Assembly (NCBI GenBank): GCA_963580285.1
Contig: OY757010.1
Span: 63,510,406 to 63,574,405, forward strand
Reading direction: 5' to 3'
Source of the DNA: Lucinisca nassula
Taxonomy: Eukaryota; Mollusca; Bivalvia; Lucinida; Lucinidae
DNA length: 64,000 bases
Shown here piece after piece: positions 21,317 to 31,775 of the stretch; the first letter of the stretch is position 1; each line of letters begins with the position of its first letter. The notes under the pieces were generated by a model that saw nothing but the letters and a program-made list of their open reading frames with translations, was not told the DNA's origin and searched no databases. Made by a program: the position numbers and the translations under genes.

Positions 21317-21518
21317 AAAGAATTCGTTCCACTGGAACAAATTCGTCCCTATTAGAGTAGATACCTTTTTCAGAGGTGATCAGATGATTGAAAACTAAAC
21401 AGGAAAACAGGAAGTCCCAAAGTTATATCCTCTGTAAAATAGTAGAAAATGTGACAGCTGTAAGGAAAGCAAAGACTTTATTTTACCCATTTTGTACTGA
21501 ATGGAATTTTCCACCTGA

Positions 21519-21870
21519 TACAGTAAAACTTCGATGGCTCGAACATCGATGGCTCGTTTACCATGGCTGAGTCGAACACATTTTTCAGTCCCTAGGGAAT
21601 TCCTCAACATTAGAAGTAATATGGGATAATTAAGGACATTTTCGACTTTTATCTTGCAAATGTATGCTGTGTGTGCTCATTAGAATCGCCTCGTCGAGGC
21701 GATTCTAATGAGTACACACAGCATACATTTTATTATGGAACAACGAAAAGCTGTCCCAAAATTAACCCCGTTATGTCTCCTGGAAGTAACCCTCAGTGCC
21801 TCGAACTACCCCTGTCTCGAACAGATTTTCATTGTCCTAAAGTTGTTCGAGTCATTGAAGTTCGACTGTA
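21519..21870. mobile_element. TA-flanked MITE, pogo/Tc1-like termini
   Basis: Left end TACAGTAAAACTTCGATGGC and right end CATTGAAGTTCGACTGTA are inverted repeats with few mismatches. TA at both ends fits the Tc1/mariner/pogo group. No transposase. It contains a further palindrome. Confidence 0.7.
21658..21730. repeat. 36-bp-arm palindrome
   Basis: Arms around CCTCG-T-CGAGG differ at a single base. The sequence (GTGCTCATTAGAATCGCCTC) is a relative of the MITE central hairpin, so this is probably a hairpin-only remnant of a foldback MITE. Confidence 0.8.
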
Positions 21871-22361
21871 TATAGGAAGAGTCCGTTTCGAAATTTAGGG
21901 GTGCCAAGTTCAGCTGATGTAAGAAACTGATTTAAAAATGGTCGGACTTTCTGCAAACAGTGAAGGCCCTAATTAGACGCCGCATTCCGTGGCATCTGAT
22001 CTGGCCTGCACTGTTTCCCAATAGCCCGTTTTAGGTACCCGTATAAAATGGACTGAGATGATATGTTAATGTTTGAGAGCTTATGGAAACAGACTTGATG
22101 TAATGTGCCTGCAATATTTAATTTCGAGCGATTGATCTAATAACTGTCATCGAATGACACCTGTTTCATCAAAACTGTCTTAAAATAACATTCGAGTTTA
22201 ATGGCCTCAAACTTCCAATTATATTCAATGGCTCTTGCGTGATATTTTGCATCATAGAGTATTAACAGAAGCTACTAAACGTTCGTGACAGGCGTCTTAA
22301 GGTTATTAACATTTACTTAATGCTGACTTCATATTCTTTCTGCTGCTAGAGCTGGCTGTGT

Positions 22362-22579
22362 CATTACGAAAACAAGCCTATACAAATACATTGTAAACCT
22401 TACCGCCGGAAAAACGAAAATTTTAAGATGAAAAATTGTGATATTTTTCTTATTTCTGCTCAAAATATAGACTTTTTGTAGAAATAAGAAAAATATGGTT
22501 TACTTCTGTACATCACAGTTTTACTATATAAAAGTGGGGTTCAAGGGGGTCAAAATTATAAAGGCTTGTTTTCGTGATG
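22362..22579. mobile_element. Foldback MITE, hairpin-deleted copy
   Basis: Ends CATTACGAAAACAAGCC / GGCTTGTTTTCGTGATG bound 218 bp. The GTACTCGTTAGAACC hairpin is missing, leaving only CTCAAAATATAGAC. Confidence 0.8.
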
Positions 22580-23272
22580 TATATGATAGTGGCTTTTCCA
22601 CAGTAAATTCTTCGACAGTTTGCAATAGAACTTAAATGGCTGGAACACCCATGGGACAATGGAAATTTGTTCCAGCCAGGAGTATACGTAGATATAACTA
22701 CTGAGGGTTACTCAGAGCGCAATGTCACGACATTACGCTATACACCCGTACGCTAAAATGGCATCACACCGGTGCGCTAAATTTGCGTTTCTCTAATCTC
22801 CAAAACTAGCATTTTTTCATGGACATGTTCGATATTGTTCTCATTTCTAAGCCTAAAATAGATCGTTCTTGCTCGTTTTGTTTTGAGCAAAAATAAGGAA
22901 AATATTAAATTGGACTTATTTTGGGAATATTTTCAAAATTGGTGTTCTGTTACATAACAGTTACTGTATATCGTGTGTACAATTGTTTGTACAGTTTTAC
23001 AGCTTGTCATGAGAATAAAAAAGCGTCATTTCGTATGTTTTCTTAATTAACGCCCAATTTCCCGCAAAAAAGGTGGTAGATGACAACGCCCAAAGATGGT
23101 TCAATGCAGTGACAGACAAGAACAAGTCGCCAAGCGGGCAACAATCGCTCACCTAAGAACTAGCAAAATGCAGCATTCTTATCCTGCTGCATTAATTGAG
23201 CCACACCCATTGCTGACTATCAACCAATCAAATTGCTTAATACAACATATTCGTTTAATTCACAAACTGCAT
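22580..23272. other. No recognised gene
   Basis: Contains GGCTGGAACACCCATGG / TTGTTCCAGCC, a small inverted pair near 22637-22680, and no other supported feature. Confidence 0.4.
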
Positions 23273-23610
23273 ATACCGGCCCCGATAGCTCAGTTGGTAG
23301 AGTGTCCGCTCCGGGGAACGGGAGGTCTGGGGTTCGACCCCGGGCCGCGACATACCAAAGTCGTTAAAAATGGTACTAGCTGCTCCTCGTTTGGCACTCA
23401 GATTTACGGGGTAGAGCTAGGACTGGTCGATCCAGTGTCAGGATAATGTGACTGGGTGTGGTATCATGTAATGTGTCTGGGACATGATACTTCAGTGAGG
23501 CAGCACTATAAATGTGAGCATTGAGCTCCCTGTCGCAACCAGACACCGTCGTGATATGACTGAAAAATTGTTGAAAGCGACGTTAAACCCGATTTCACAC
23601 ACACACACAC
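23273..23610 (+). mobile_element. tRNA-derived SINE with target-site duplication
   Basis: The head carries A box TAGCTCAGTTGG and B box GGTTCGACCCC, typical internal pol III promoter elements. The anticodon arm does not fold well, so it is not a working tRNA gene. The body ends GAAAGCGACGTTAAACCCGA followed by (CA)n. The direct repeat ACAAACTGCAT at 23262-23272 and 23611-23621 marks the insertion. Confidence 0.85.
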
Positions 23611-23846
23611 ACAAACTGCATGACAAACAATGCAGATCCCGATCTTTGTAGACTGTATGTCTCTCCTGGTTATCTTGAAATGTGATAAAGATCAGAATAG
23701 AAATGGCTCAGGAAAGTTCATGACATCGTTTTTGCACTGTAAGTCTGTAGTAAATTTTTTAACGCTCAAGGGAACGTAACTGCGAAACCGGTTGTCAGTT
23801 CAAGCCAAATTCGAACTTATTAATGCGTAACTATACCAAATTTAGT

Positions 23847-23888
23847 GACACAGAGGCCTTTCTGATATTTAATCTTCATCAGTGTGTC
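23847..23888 (-). ncRNA. Hammerhead-like ribozyme, family C
   Basis: Minus-strand order: GACACA, core CUGAUGA, stem II A-GAU-UAAAU-AUC-A, core GAA, palindromic stem III AGGCCU, cleavage C, then UGUGUC. Stem I is a perfect 6-bp helix. The base of stem II is an A-A mismatch where G-C is usual. Stem III can hardly close within one molecule, so a dimeric fold is more likely. Confidence 0.6.
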
Positions 23889-24421
23889 TCCACCCCAAAG
23901 TTTTGAAACCGAAACGGATGACGGACTAGACCCGGCTAACACAGTACATCCCCCCTCCGAGCACACACCGACCGACGTATCTCATGAGACAGGTCAACTG
24001 GAGGCATCAGGCAAGAGACGCCTACCCGCGGACTTGTAGGCGCCCCCACCGAGCCAACATCAACAAACAAGGCCCACACTCCACGGAAGTCTCGGCCATC
24101 AGGAAGGAGATGTCCAAAGTAGCGAGGCTTGCAAAATTAAAATTTTTACAAAAAGTGGCAACCAAATCCGCTAAGATACATGTCTCATCTGACAAGTCAG
24201 TCTTAGTTTCAGAAAAAATAGAACTGTATACTGCAAACATTAAAGATATAATATAGTTATTTAAATCAGTACTTGAGTACTGACGTCAACACCGCAGTAT
24301 CAACATCACAACTAAGGAACTGATACTGTGCTGATGATACACCCGAGGACGAACGAATCATCCACCAGCAGAGATACCGACCCAGTGGTTGCAAATAATT
24401 CGTAACTATACCAAATTTAGT

Positions 24422-24463
24422 GACACAGAGGCCTTTCTGATATTTAATCTTCATCAGTGTGTC
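24422..24463 (-). ncRNA. Hammerhead-like ribozyme, family C, second copy
   Basis: Same 42-nt arrangement as 23847-23888, identical in core, stem I and stem III. Confidence 0.6.
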
Positions 24464-24695
24464 TCCAACCCAAAGTTTTGAAACCGAAACGGATCTGAGG
24501 TATTATGCTTGTCCATGCTTACTAAAGGTTTCAAAAAGATCTGATCGAAAACAGCTAAGAAAAAGTGGAGACATCATTTTCCGCTTATATTCATACTCAA
24601 GGGTAGCTGATGGTCGGTCCTGTGAAGCCAATATTTGAACTCGACATAGAATACCAATCAGATCAGAAATGGTTGGAAAAAGATGTAGACATCAT

Positions 24696-25855
24696 TATCC
24701 CCCGACCGAATAGGTTCGGGGGATATAGCGATCAGCCTGGCGTCCGTACGTCTGTCCGTCCGTCCGTAGACGCAACCTTGTGATGCCCATAACTCCAATA
24801 ACCTTTACGATTGATCGTTGGTTCTTGGCACAATTGTTCACAAGGCTGAGACGGTGTGTCATGTGCAAGAACTAGAACTCTGGCTGCTATAGTTTTTTAA
24901 TTATCTCCCCTTTTAATAAAATAGAATGACTACCTTGTGATAGCCATACTTCCAATACCCTTTGAGATATATTGATGGTACCTGGCACAATTGTTCACAA
25001 GGCTGGGATGGCGTGTCATGCGCAAGAACCACAACTCCGGCGGCAATGGTTGTTTAGTTTTCTCCCCTTCCAATAAGATATAGTGACTATCTTGTGATGG
25101 CCATAACTCCAATAACCATTGAGATATATTGATGGTAGCTAGCATAGTTGTTCACAAGACTTAGACGGCGTGTCATGCGCAAGAACCACAACTCTGGGTG
25201 CCATAGGTGTTTAGTTATGTCCCCTTCGGATAGAATCACTACCTTGTGATGGCGATATCTCCAATACTCTTTGATATATATTGATGGTATTTGGTGTACA
25301 TGACGTTAAGCCGGCGTGCCGTGTGCAAGAACCACGAGTGTGGGTACCCTGACAATATAACATTGTGATGGCCATAACTCCAATACCCTTTGAGATATAT
25401 TGGTGGTACTTGGCACAATTGTGGAAAAGGTGGAGACGGCGTGTCATGCCTAAGAACTACAACTCTGGGTGCTAGGGCATTTGAGTTATTTCCCGTTCCA
25501 ATATAATCGTATGCCCACCTTGTGATCAAACTCCAATACCCTTTGAGATATATTGAAGGAACTTGGCACACTTGAATACAAGGTATGGAATGCATGTCAT
25601 GTGCAAGAATCGCAACTCTTCGTGATGTGGTATTTAAGTTATCTCCCCTTTCAATATAACAGTACGACCACCTTTTGATCACCATGTCAAACATGTTGAT
25701 GGTACTTGGTACAGGTAAACATGAGGTTTAGCAGGCGTATCATGCACAAGAAAACGACAATTCTGAGTGCGTTGGTTTACGAGTTATCTCTCCTGACAGT
25801 ATAATCTTGTGATGGCTATAAATCCAATACCTTTGAGATATACTGGGTCAAAAAA
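24696..25855 (+). repeat. Hairpin-led satellite array, ~155-bp units
   Basis: It opens with a hairpin (24696-24725; TATCCCCCGA...TCGGGGGATA) and a GTCCGTCCGTCCGT microsatellite. About eight diverged units follow, with CTTGTGATGGCCATAACTCC near 24778, 24935, 25091, 25243, 25366, 25520, 25675 and 25807. Spacing is mostly 152-157 bp, with two shorter units. No coding. The layout fits a minisatellite-carrying transposon. Confidence 0.75.
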
Positions 25856-25870
25856 GTTACTGTACCAACT

Positions 25871-25976
25871 TTCGGTTTGCACAGTGAGCCCAGGCAAGCC
25901 CACATCCTTTGAAATTGTGCCCTTTCGGTTTGCACAGTGAGCCAAGGAAAGCCGACATCCTTTGAAATTGTGCCCC
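25871..25976 (+). repeat. 53-bp tandem duplication
   Basis: TTCGGTTTGCACAGTGAGCC starts at 25871 and again at 25924, and both copies run through TTTGAAATTGTGCCC. It lies at the left edge of the Tc1-type remnant and could be a duplicated terminal region. Confidence 0.85.
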
Positions 25977-26151
25977 TATCATTAGCGGTAGACTTCCAGC
26001 CTTCGCCATGAAACCAATTTGGAACGTTTCAACCAATCATGAAGGTATGCACATCGTTTTGTGCCTTTCACGTGCAATCAGTGCACAGGTGCGTATGGTA
26101 TACATACGAGTATAAAAACTATCCATATTGAAAGTCTTATGTGTATACACA

Positions 26152-26944
26152 ATGGATAACACCTTACAATTAATGGTTTTAAAACGGAATCAAGGCGAGA
26201 CTTTCCCAAAATCAGCGTTTACGAGCAGTTGGGATGGTGGTGTCTGTTTTACGTCAATATGACGTCGCTGTGCGTTTTGGTGTGACACGTGCTACGATCT
26301 CTAGACTTCTTGCTCGTTACAGATTGTATTGGACTGTAAATAATCTTTGACAGTCTGGTCGTCCTCGCATTTCAACGGCCAGACATGATCGATATATTCG
26401 GACGTCACCCCTACGTAACCGGTTCCAAACGGCCGCTTCAACCGCTGCCGTAACTCCTGATCGGACGAACAACAGAATCAGTGCACAGACAGTGAGGAAC
26501 CCACTCGCAGAACGTCGCATCAAATGCATGCGTCCCTACCATGGCCAGATGCTAACGCGACTTCATCGACATGAACGTATGAATAGGGTACATCAGCGTC
26601 AACGTTGGACCGGACAACAGTTGAACTTAATCATGTGTACTGATGAGTCGCGGTTTTGCCTTCAGAGGATAGATCGACGTTTCCGGGTCTATCGACGTCG
26701 AAAAGAACGCTTTTCCGATGACTGCGTACGTGAAGTCGATCGCTTTGGTGGTGGAAGTATCATGGTATGGGGCGGTATATATTTCAACAGCCGCTCGCAG
26801 CTCATCATCGTCCATGGGAACCTTACAAGACAACGTTACCGATATGAGATCCTGGCCCCTGTGGTGGTTCCATACTTTAACGTCAACAGGAACGTCACAA
26901 TCTTTCAACAGGACAATAACAGATGTCATAGATGTAGCTGTTGC
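26152..26944 (+). pseudogene. Tc1/mariner-type transposase, 3'-truncated
   Basis: Readable blocks: a helix-turn-helix-like stretch (VTRATISRLLARY, about 26281-26320), QSGRPRIST after an in-frame TGA, CTDESRF with the first catalytic Asp (26642), GGGSIMVWGG, and FQQDN with the second Asp (26912). The 92 bases after the putative ATG at 26152 are out of frame with the helix-turn-helix. The catalytic Glu is lost because the sequence passes into a Penelope-like tail at about 26945. It is a different family from the copy at 8231. Confidence 0.85.
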
Positions 26945-27345
26945 ACTGAAGTGTTAGGAGGCCATCATGCGGACCGTGAACAAATTATTTGTCTAAATCG
27001 CGATGGAAGAAAGGGCGAGGATTACGGCCGCGTAAAGTCGATTTAAGCCCCCACCCCTCGGTGGAATTCGTTTCACTGACCGTTCCAATGCGAATCTTCT
27101 GTCGCGGTTTATTTTCTTATTGTTTGTGTTTGAGTGTGTGCACCGCTTATATGTTTGTTTGTTTGTTTGTTCGTTTGTTTTGATAGCCAATTCGCCATTT
27201 TGTGAGAAAGTAACGTTCCTTTTCGTTTCCGCTATTGATGTTTCCATTAGGGTTCTAGTTATTTCATGTTTGTGTTTCTTTCCCTTTTGTGCCTCTGATG
27301 GAAGTCGTGGGTAAATTGTATCGATTCCTGATCATTGCCTTCACT
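26945..27345 (+). mobile_element. Penelope-like element 3' tail
   Basis: It starts GGAGGCCATCATGCGGACC and ends with GTATCGATTCCTGATCATTG. It has truncated the transposase gene on its left. Matches 41745-42150 and the complement of 17683-18050. Confidence 0.8.
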
Positions 27346-27527
27346 TCAATTTGTTTTCAAGTAAACATTTACTTTGTATTGACAGTTCAATATAAACGGT
27401 ATCTTAACATGCAAGAAAATCATGCTTCACGGTGTCTAATTTTTGCGTAAGCTTCTGACCGTGTAATTTCAAGTTCAAATAGGCGAGATTAAGGTTTGCA
27501 TCGGCGTTCATGCGGACTGAACAAATT

Positions 27528-29723
27528 GCAAGACCCGCAGAAAAAGCGACCGACTGAAGTCGGTTGATTTCTAAGAGTGCCCTAAAATCACCGTGTCATG
27601 CTGTCATTCGGTCAATCGGTCATTCTGTCAGTCTGTCTGTCCGTCCGTAACCCGTTTGTGAAAATTGGTGATAGTGACTTAACCGCTTGGAATATTTAAA
27701 CAATTTTTTGCATACTGATAGATATTATTGAGATCTAACCAATGAACTTGCGAAATGTTACATTCCATTTAGTATAGCCTCGCCGAGGCGAAAAATGTGA
27801 AAATTTTCGAACCGCTTCTCCTCAGAAACCGTTGGGCCGATTGAAGTCAAATTTCATATGGAGCCTCTATGGGATGGGGAACCCAAACCTTGCTCATGGG
27901 GTCTAGGTCACATGACCAAAATGTCCGCCAAGCCATATATGGTTTGTCTGTCCGTCCGTAACCCGTTTGTGAAAATTGGTGATAGTGACTTAACCGCTTA
28001 GAATATTTAAACAATTTTTGGCATACTGATAGATATCAATAAGATCTAACCAATGAACTTGCTAAATATTACATTCCATTTAGTATAGCCTCGCCGAGGC
28101 GAAAAATCCGTAACCCGTTTGTGAAAATTGGTGATAGTGACTTAACCGCTTGGAATATTTAAACAATTTTTGGCATACTGATAGATATCATTGAGATCTA
28201 ACCAATGAACTTGCGAAATATTACATTACATTTAGTATAGCCTCGCCGAGGCGAAAAATGTGAAAATTTTCGAACTGCTTCTACTCGGAAACCGTTGGGC
28301 CGATTGAAGTCAAATTTCATATGGAGGCTCTATGGTATGGGGGAAACCAAAATTTGCTCATGGGGTCTAGGTCACATGACCAAAATGGCCGCCAAGCCAT
28401 ATATCGTTTGTCTGTCTGTCCGTCCATAACCCGTTTGTGAAAATTGGTGATAGTGACTTAACCGCTTGGAATATTTAAACAATTTTGGCATACTGATAGA
28501 TATCAATGAGATCTAACCAATGAACTTGCGAAATATTACATTCCATTCAGTATAGCCTCGCCGAGGCGAAAAATCCGTAACCCGTTTGTGAAAATTGGTG
28601 ATAGTGACTTATCCGCTTGGAATATTTAAACAATTTTGGCATACTGATAGATATCAATGAGATCTAACCAATGAACTTGCGAAATATTACATTCCATGTA
28701 CTATAGCCTCGCCGAGGCGAAAAATGTGAAAATTTTCGAACTGCTTCTCCTTGGAAACCGTTGGGTCGATTGAAGTCAAATTTCATATGGAACCTCTATG
28801 GGATGGGGCTAACCAAAATTTGCTCATGGGGTCCAGCTCACATGACCAAAATGGCCGCCAAGCCATATATGGTCTGTATGTCTGTCCGTCCGTAACCCGT
28901 TTGTGAAAATTGATGATAGTGACTTAACCGCTTGGAATATTTAAACAATTTTTGGCATACTGATAGATATCAATAAGATCTAACCAATGAACTTGCGAAA
29001 TATTACATTCCATTCAGTATAGCCTCGCCGAGGCGAAAATCCGTAACCCGTTTGTGAAAATTGGTGATAGTGACTTAACCGCTTGGAATATTTAAACAAT
29101 TTTTGGCATACTGATAGATATCAATGAGATCTAACCAATGAACTTGCGAAATGTTACATTCCATTTAGTATAGCCTCGCAGAGGCGAAAAATGTGAAAAT
29201 TTTCGAACTGCTTCTCCTCGGAAACCGTTGGGCCGATTGAAGTCAAATTTTATATGGAGCTTCTATGGGATGGCGGGAAACCAAAATTTGCTCATGGGGT
29301 CAAGGTCACATGACCAAAATGGCCGCCAAGCCATATATGATAAAAACCCTTCAAAAATAGTCTTCTCCAGAACCACTGGGCAGATTTCCACGAAACTTGA
29401 TAAATGGGATCTGGGACGTAGGCCCATCATAAATTGCTAAAATGGTGACCCTGGGTTGACCTTGACCTTCTTTGTGCCTAGGTCAAACTTTGACACATAT
29501 CCTTTTGTACTAGAAAATGGGAGAATGCATTTTATCCTGCAAACGATTCAGAATACAGTACTAAAGTATAAGATATATTTTTGCTCCTTACGATTAGGCG
29601 CATTTATTGGGAGAACCGTTTTAGGTCCAGGTCACATGACCAAAATGGCCGCCATTTCCATATATGGTAACACTCATAAAGCTAAAAGCATCCCGCGGGT
29701 CGTGCAATTCAGCTGAAGCACTG
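27528..29723 (+). mobile_element. Minisatellite transposon with higher-order array
   Basis: Left end GCAAGACCCGCAG, right end GCGGGTCGTGCAATTCAGC: the same termini as 6757-7534. Internally CCGTAACCCGTTTGTG recurs at about 27645, 27956, 28108, 28424, 28575, 28890 and 29041. Intervals are 311, 152, 316, 151, 315 and 151 bp: a long unit and a short unit alternating as a ~467-bp dimer. Left and right flanks (GGACTGAACAAATT and TTATTTGTATAAATCG) are continuous parts of one Penelope-like tail, so the element landed in that tail. Confidence 0.85.
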
Positions 29724-30055
29724 GTTATTTGTATAAATCGCGACGGAAGTAATGGCGAGAATGGCGGCCGCGTAAACTCGATTTAAGCCCCCCAGTGAAA
29801 TTCTTTTCACTGACCGTTCCAAGGCGGTTCTTCTGTCGCGGTTTATTTTTGTTATGGTTTGTCTTTGTGTGTGCGTGTGTGTGTGCGTGGTGTGTGTCTG
29901 TGTTTTGGTTAGCCAATTTGCCATTTTGTGGGGAAAATAACTGTTGTCCGGCTTTCAGCTTTTGATGTTTTCATTACGGTCTATTTGTTCTTTCCCTTTA
30001 GTGTATCTAATGGGAATGTATCGATTCCTCATCATTGCTTTCACTTCAATTTTGC
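29724..30055 (+). mobile_element. Penelope-like 3' tail, right part of a split copy
   Basis: Continues the tail that begins at about 27506 (TTCATGCGGACTGAACAAAT) and was interrupted by the minisatellite transposon. Ends GTATCGATTCCTCATCATTG. Confidence 0.8.
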
Positions 30056-30409
30056 ATGTTTTTGCACCCTAGATTTTTTTCAGCAAAAAGAGCTATTTTG
30101 TTAATTATATGTATGGATAAATTAGGGTTAGAAGATACTTAGGGTCACGTGCTAGTGGTAACCTGGTCTTATAAAGAAACATGTTTTTTCCTTTTTATAA
30201 AGGAGGGTCGTTTCTTTAGAAGGTATTGGTAACTTAAGATACCTGAATATTGTTCACCTCGAAATTCCCGTGCCAGAAGATTGGCATTACTATCAAATGG
30301 GGAATTTCTCATTGGCCACTATGCTCACCAGAGCTCAGGTCGGCATTGTCCACTGGCAGCAATGTATTTTAATATGATATGCTTTTAATCTACCGATTGT
30401 AAAATCTTA
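30056..30409. other. No recognised feature
   Basis: Unique-looking DNA with no frame or repeat match in the window. Confidence 0.45.
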
Positions 30410-31470
30410 AATGAGGCCCCTTTATGAAGTGGAGTGGACAGAAACGGCTCTTGTGCAACCTCGCACTCCCACCGCACCAATGTTGGTGGGACTGAATTTA
30501 TTGTTCCTAATCATAAGAACAACAATATATATGATTATACGGTAGGGATCTGAATTGTTTCTGAGATATATGGCCTTTTATGAAGTGGATGGACGAGACA
30601 TGGCTCCAACACATTGCACCTGCACAAATCGATCCCAGGTTTGTGTGACTGAATGAGACCCAAGATCGGTGGAACATGGCCCGGCGCACCCATTGGTGTC
30701 ACAAAATGAGTCTTGGCATAAGGAACATTACTATATAGGGATGAGGGGCGGGGCTCTGAACAAGATCTCAGATATTTGGGCTTTTGTGAAGTGGATGGGT
30801 GGGGCACGGCCCAGACGCACCCTGTGAGACCCCTAAGTTACTACCACTGAACGTGTCTAATCATTCATAAGGAAAAAGAATATGTATGATTTAGGGGTGG
30901 GGATCTGATTGGCTTCTGAGATGTTGTGCCTTTTATGAAGTGAAGGGGTGGGTCATGGCACCGGTACATCATGGGGGCCCCATGTTGATGTCATTGAATG
31001 CGTCTTGTCATAAGTGACATGAATATATATGGTTTAGGGGTGGAGATGTGAATGGTTTCCTAGATATATGGCCTTTTATGAAGTGGACGGGATGGAGCAT
31101 GGCCCCTTTATTCAGAAAGACCCCTTGGTTGGTGTCACTGAATGTGTCTTATCATAAGGAACAAGAATATAGGGGTGAGAATCTGTAAGGTTTCCGAGAT
31201 ATTGGGAAATTTATGAAGTGGAGTGGGAGAGTGGGTGGGGAAAGGGCCCGGCACATCCCGGGGTACCCTCAGGTTGTTGTCACAGAATGCGTCTTATCAT
31301 AAGGAACAAGAATATATATGGTTTAATGGTGGGGATTTTGTAAGTATCCGATAAATTGGGCATGGCCCCGGCGCAACCCGGAAGGGGGGGGGGGCAGGCT
31401 GTGAATGCGTCTTACCAGAAGGAACAAGAATATATGTGTGGGGTTTAGGGGTTCCAAAGATTAAAATTAC
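30410..31470 (+). repeat. Degenerate satellite, ~135-210-bp units
   Basis: GCCTTTTATGAAGTGGA recurs with variation at about 30419, 30571, 30782, 30931, 31073 and 31208, followed each time by GGGGCATGGCCC-like and ATCATAAGGAACAAGAATAT blocks. A stray unit fragment lies beyond the LTR element at 38627-38770, which suggests the LTR element inserted at the edge of this array. Confidence 0.75.
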
Positions 31471-31499
31471 AGTCTTCTACTGAAAATGATCGTTTATTG

Positions 31500-31770
31500 T
31501 CAGCCTCGATAGCGCAGTGGTTTACGCGTTCGACTTATGATCGAGAGGTTGTGCGTTCGAATCCGGCCACCGGTATCGAGGTGACCATGGGCAAGACACG
31601 TAATGACACTGCCCCACTCCACCTAGGTGTAAATGGGTAGCAGTGGTGTAAAAGCCACGGCTGTCTCTCGCGTGCACGTGAAAACACCCGGAACGAGTGT
31701 TCGAGAGCGATTCAATTAGCTTGAATCTTTCATCGCGATCAACTAAAATAAATTAGTATAAACTAAGAAT
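31500..31770 (+). mobile_element. tRNA-derived SINE (Ile-UAU-like head)
   Basis: The first 70 bases fold like a tRNA: A box TAGCGCAGTGGTT, an anticodon arm TCGA-CTTATGA-TCGA (anticodon TAT), B box GTTCGAATCC. A non-tRNA body follows (CACCCGGAACGAGTGTTCGA) with an AT-rich end. No CCA-adjacent acceptor pairing is convincing, so I call it a SINE, not a tRNA gene. Confidence 0.7.
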
Positions 31771-31775
31771 TTATA

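Larger units (their letters stand above)
21484..22050 (-). mobile_element. piggyBac-type MITE, interrupted
   Basis: The reverse complement of the 6391/16141 family is split in two: 21484-21518 (CCATTTTGTACTGAATGGAA) and 21871-22050 (GCATCTGATCTGGCCTGCAC). The gap is exactly filled by the TACAGT...ACTGTA MITE. Confidence 0.65.
23826..24494 (-). mobile_element. Retrozyme-like hammerhead repeat, family C pair
   Basis: Two ~93-bp direct repeats (23826-23918 and 24402-24494), nearly identical, flank ~480 bp of unique DNA. On the minus strand each contains a hammerhead-like fold. The spacing between cleavage sites is 575 bp. The 90-codon plus-strand frame between them (23984-24256) has no recognisable domain and lies opposite to the ribozyme strand, so I treat it as incidental. 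An alternative is a small element with terminal direct repeats whose ends include the ribozyme, as in Penelope-like elements. Confidence 0.6.

Noticed and set aside
23277..23350. Candidate tRNA gene
   Set aside because: A and B boxes are good but the anticodon and acceptor stems do not pair. The tail, target duplication and length show a tRNA-derived SINE. The same applies to 31500-31575.
23984..24256. 90-codon frame between the family C repeats
   Set aside because: Opposite in orientation to the ribozymes and without a recognisable domain. A basic N-terminus is the only notable feature.
24329..24360. CTGATGA on the plus strand near the family C repeats
   Set aside because: No stem II or stem I pairing could be found around it.
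24700..25700. Minus-strand frames with repeated 'YHQYISKGIG' text
   Set aside because: This is the translation of the ~155-bp satellite unit, not a protein.
27640..29160. CRISPR-like array (regular repeats)
   Set aside because: Repeat units are 150-316 bp with no unique spacers, inside a transposon of a eukaryotic genome.
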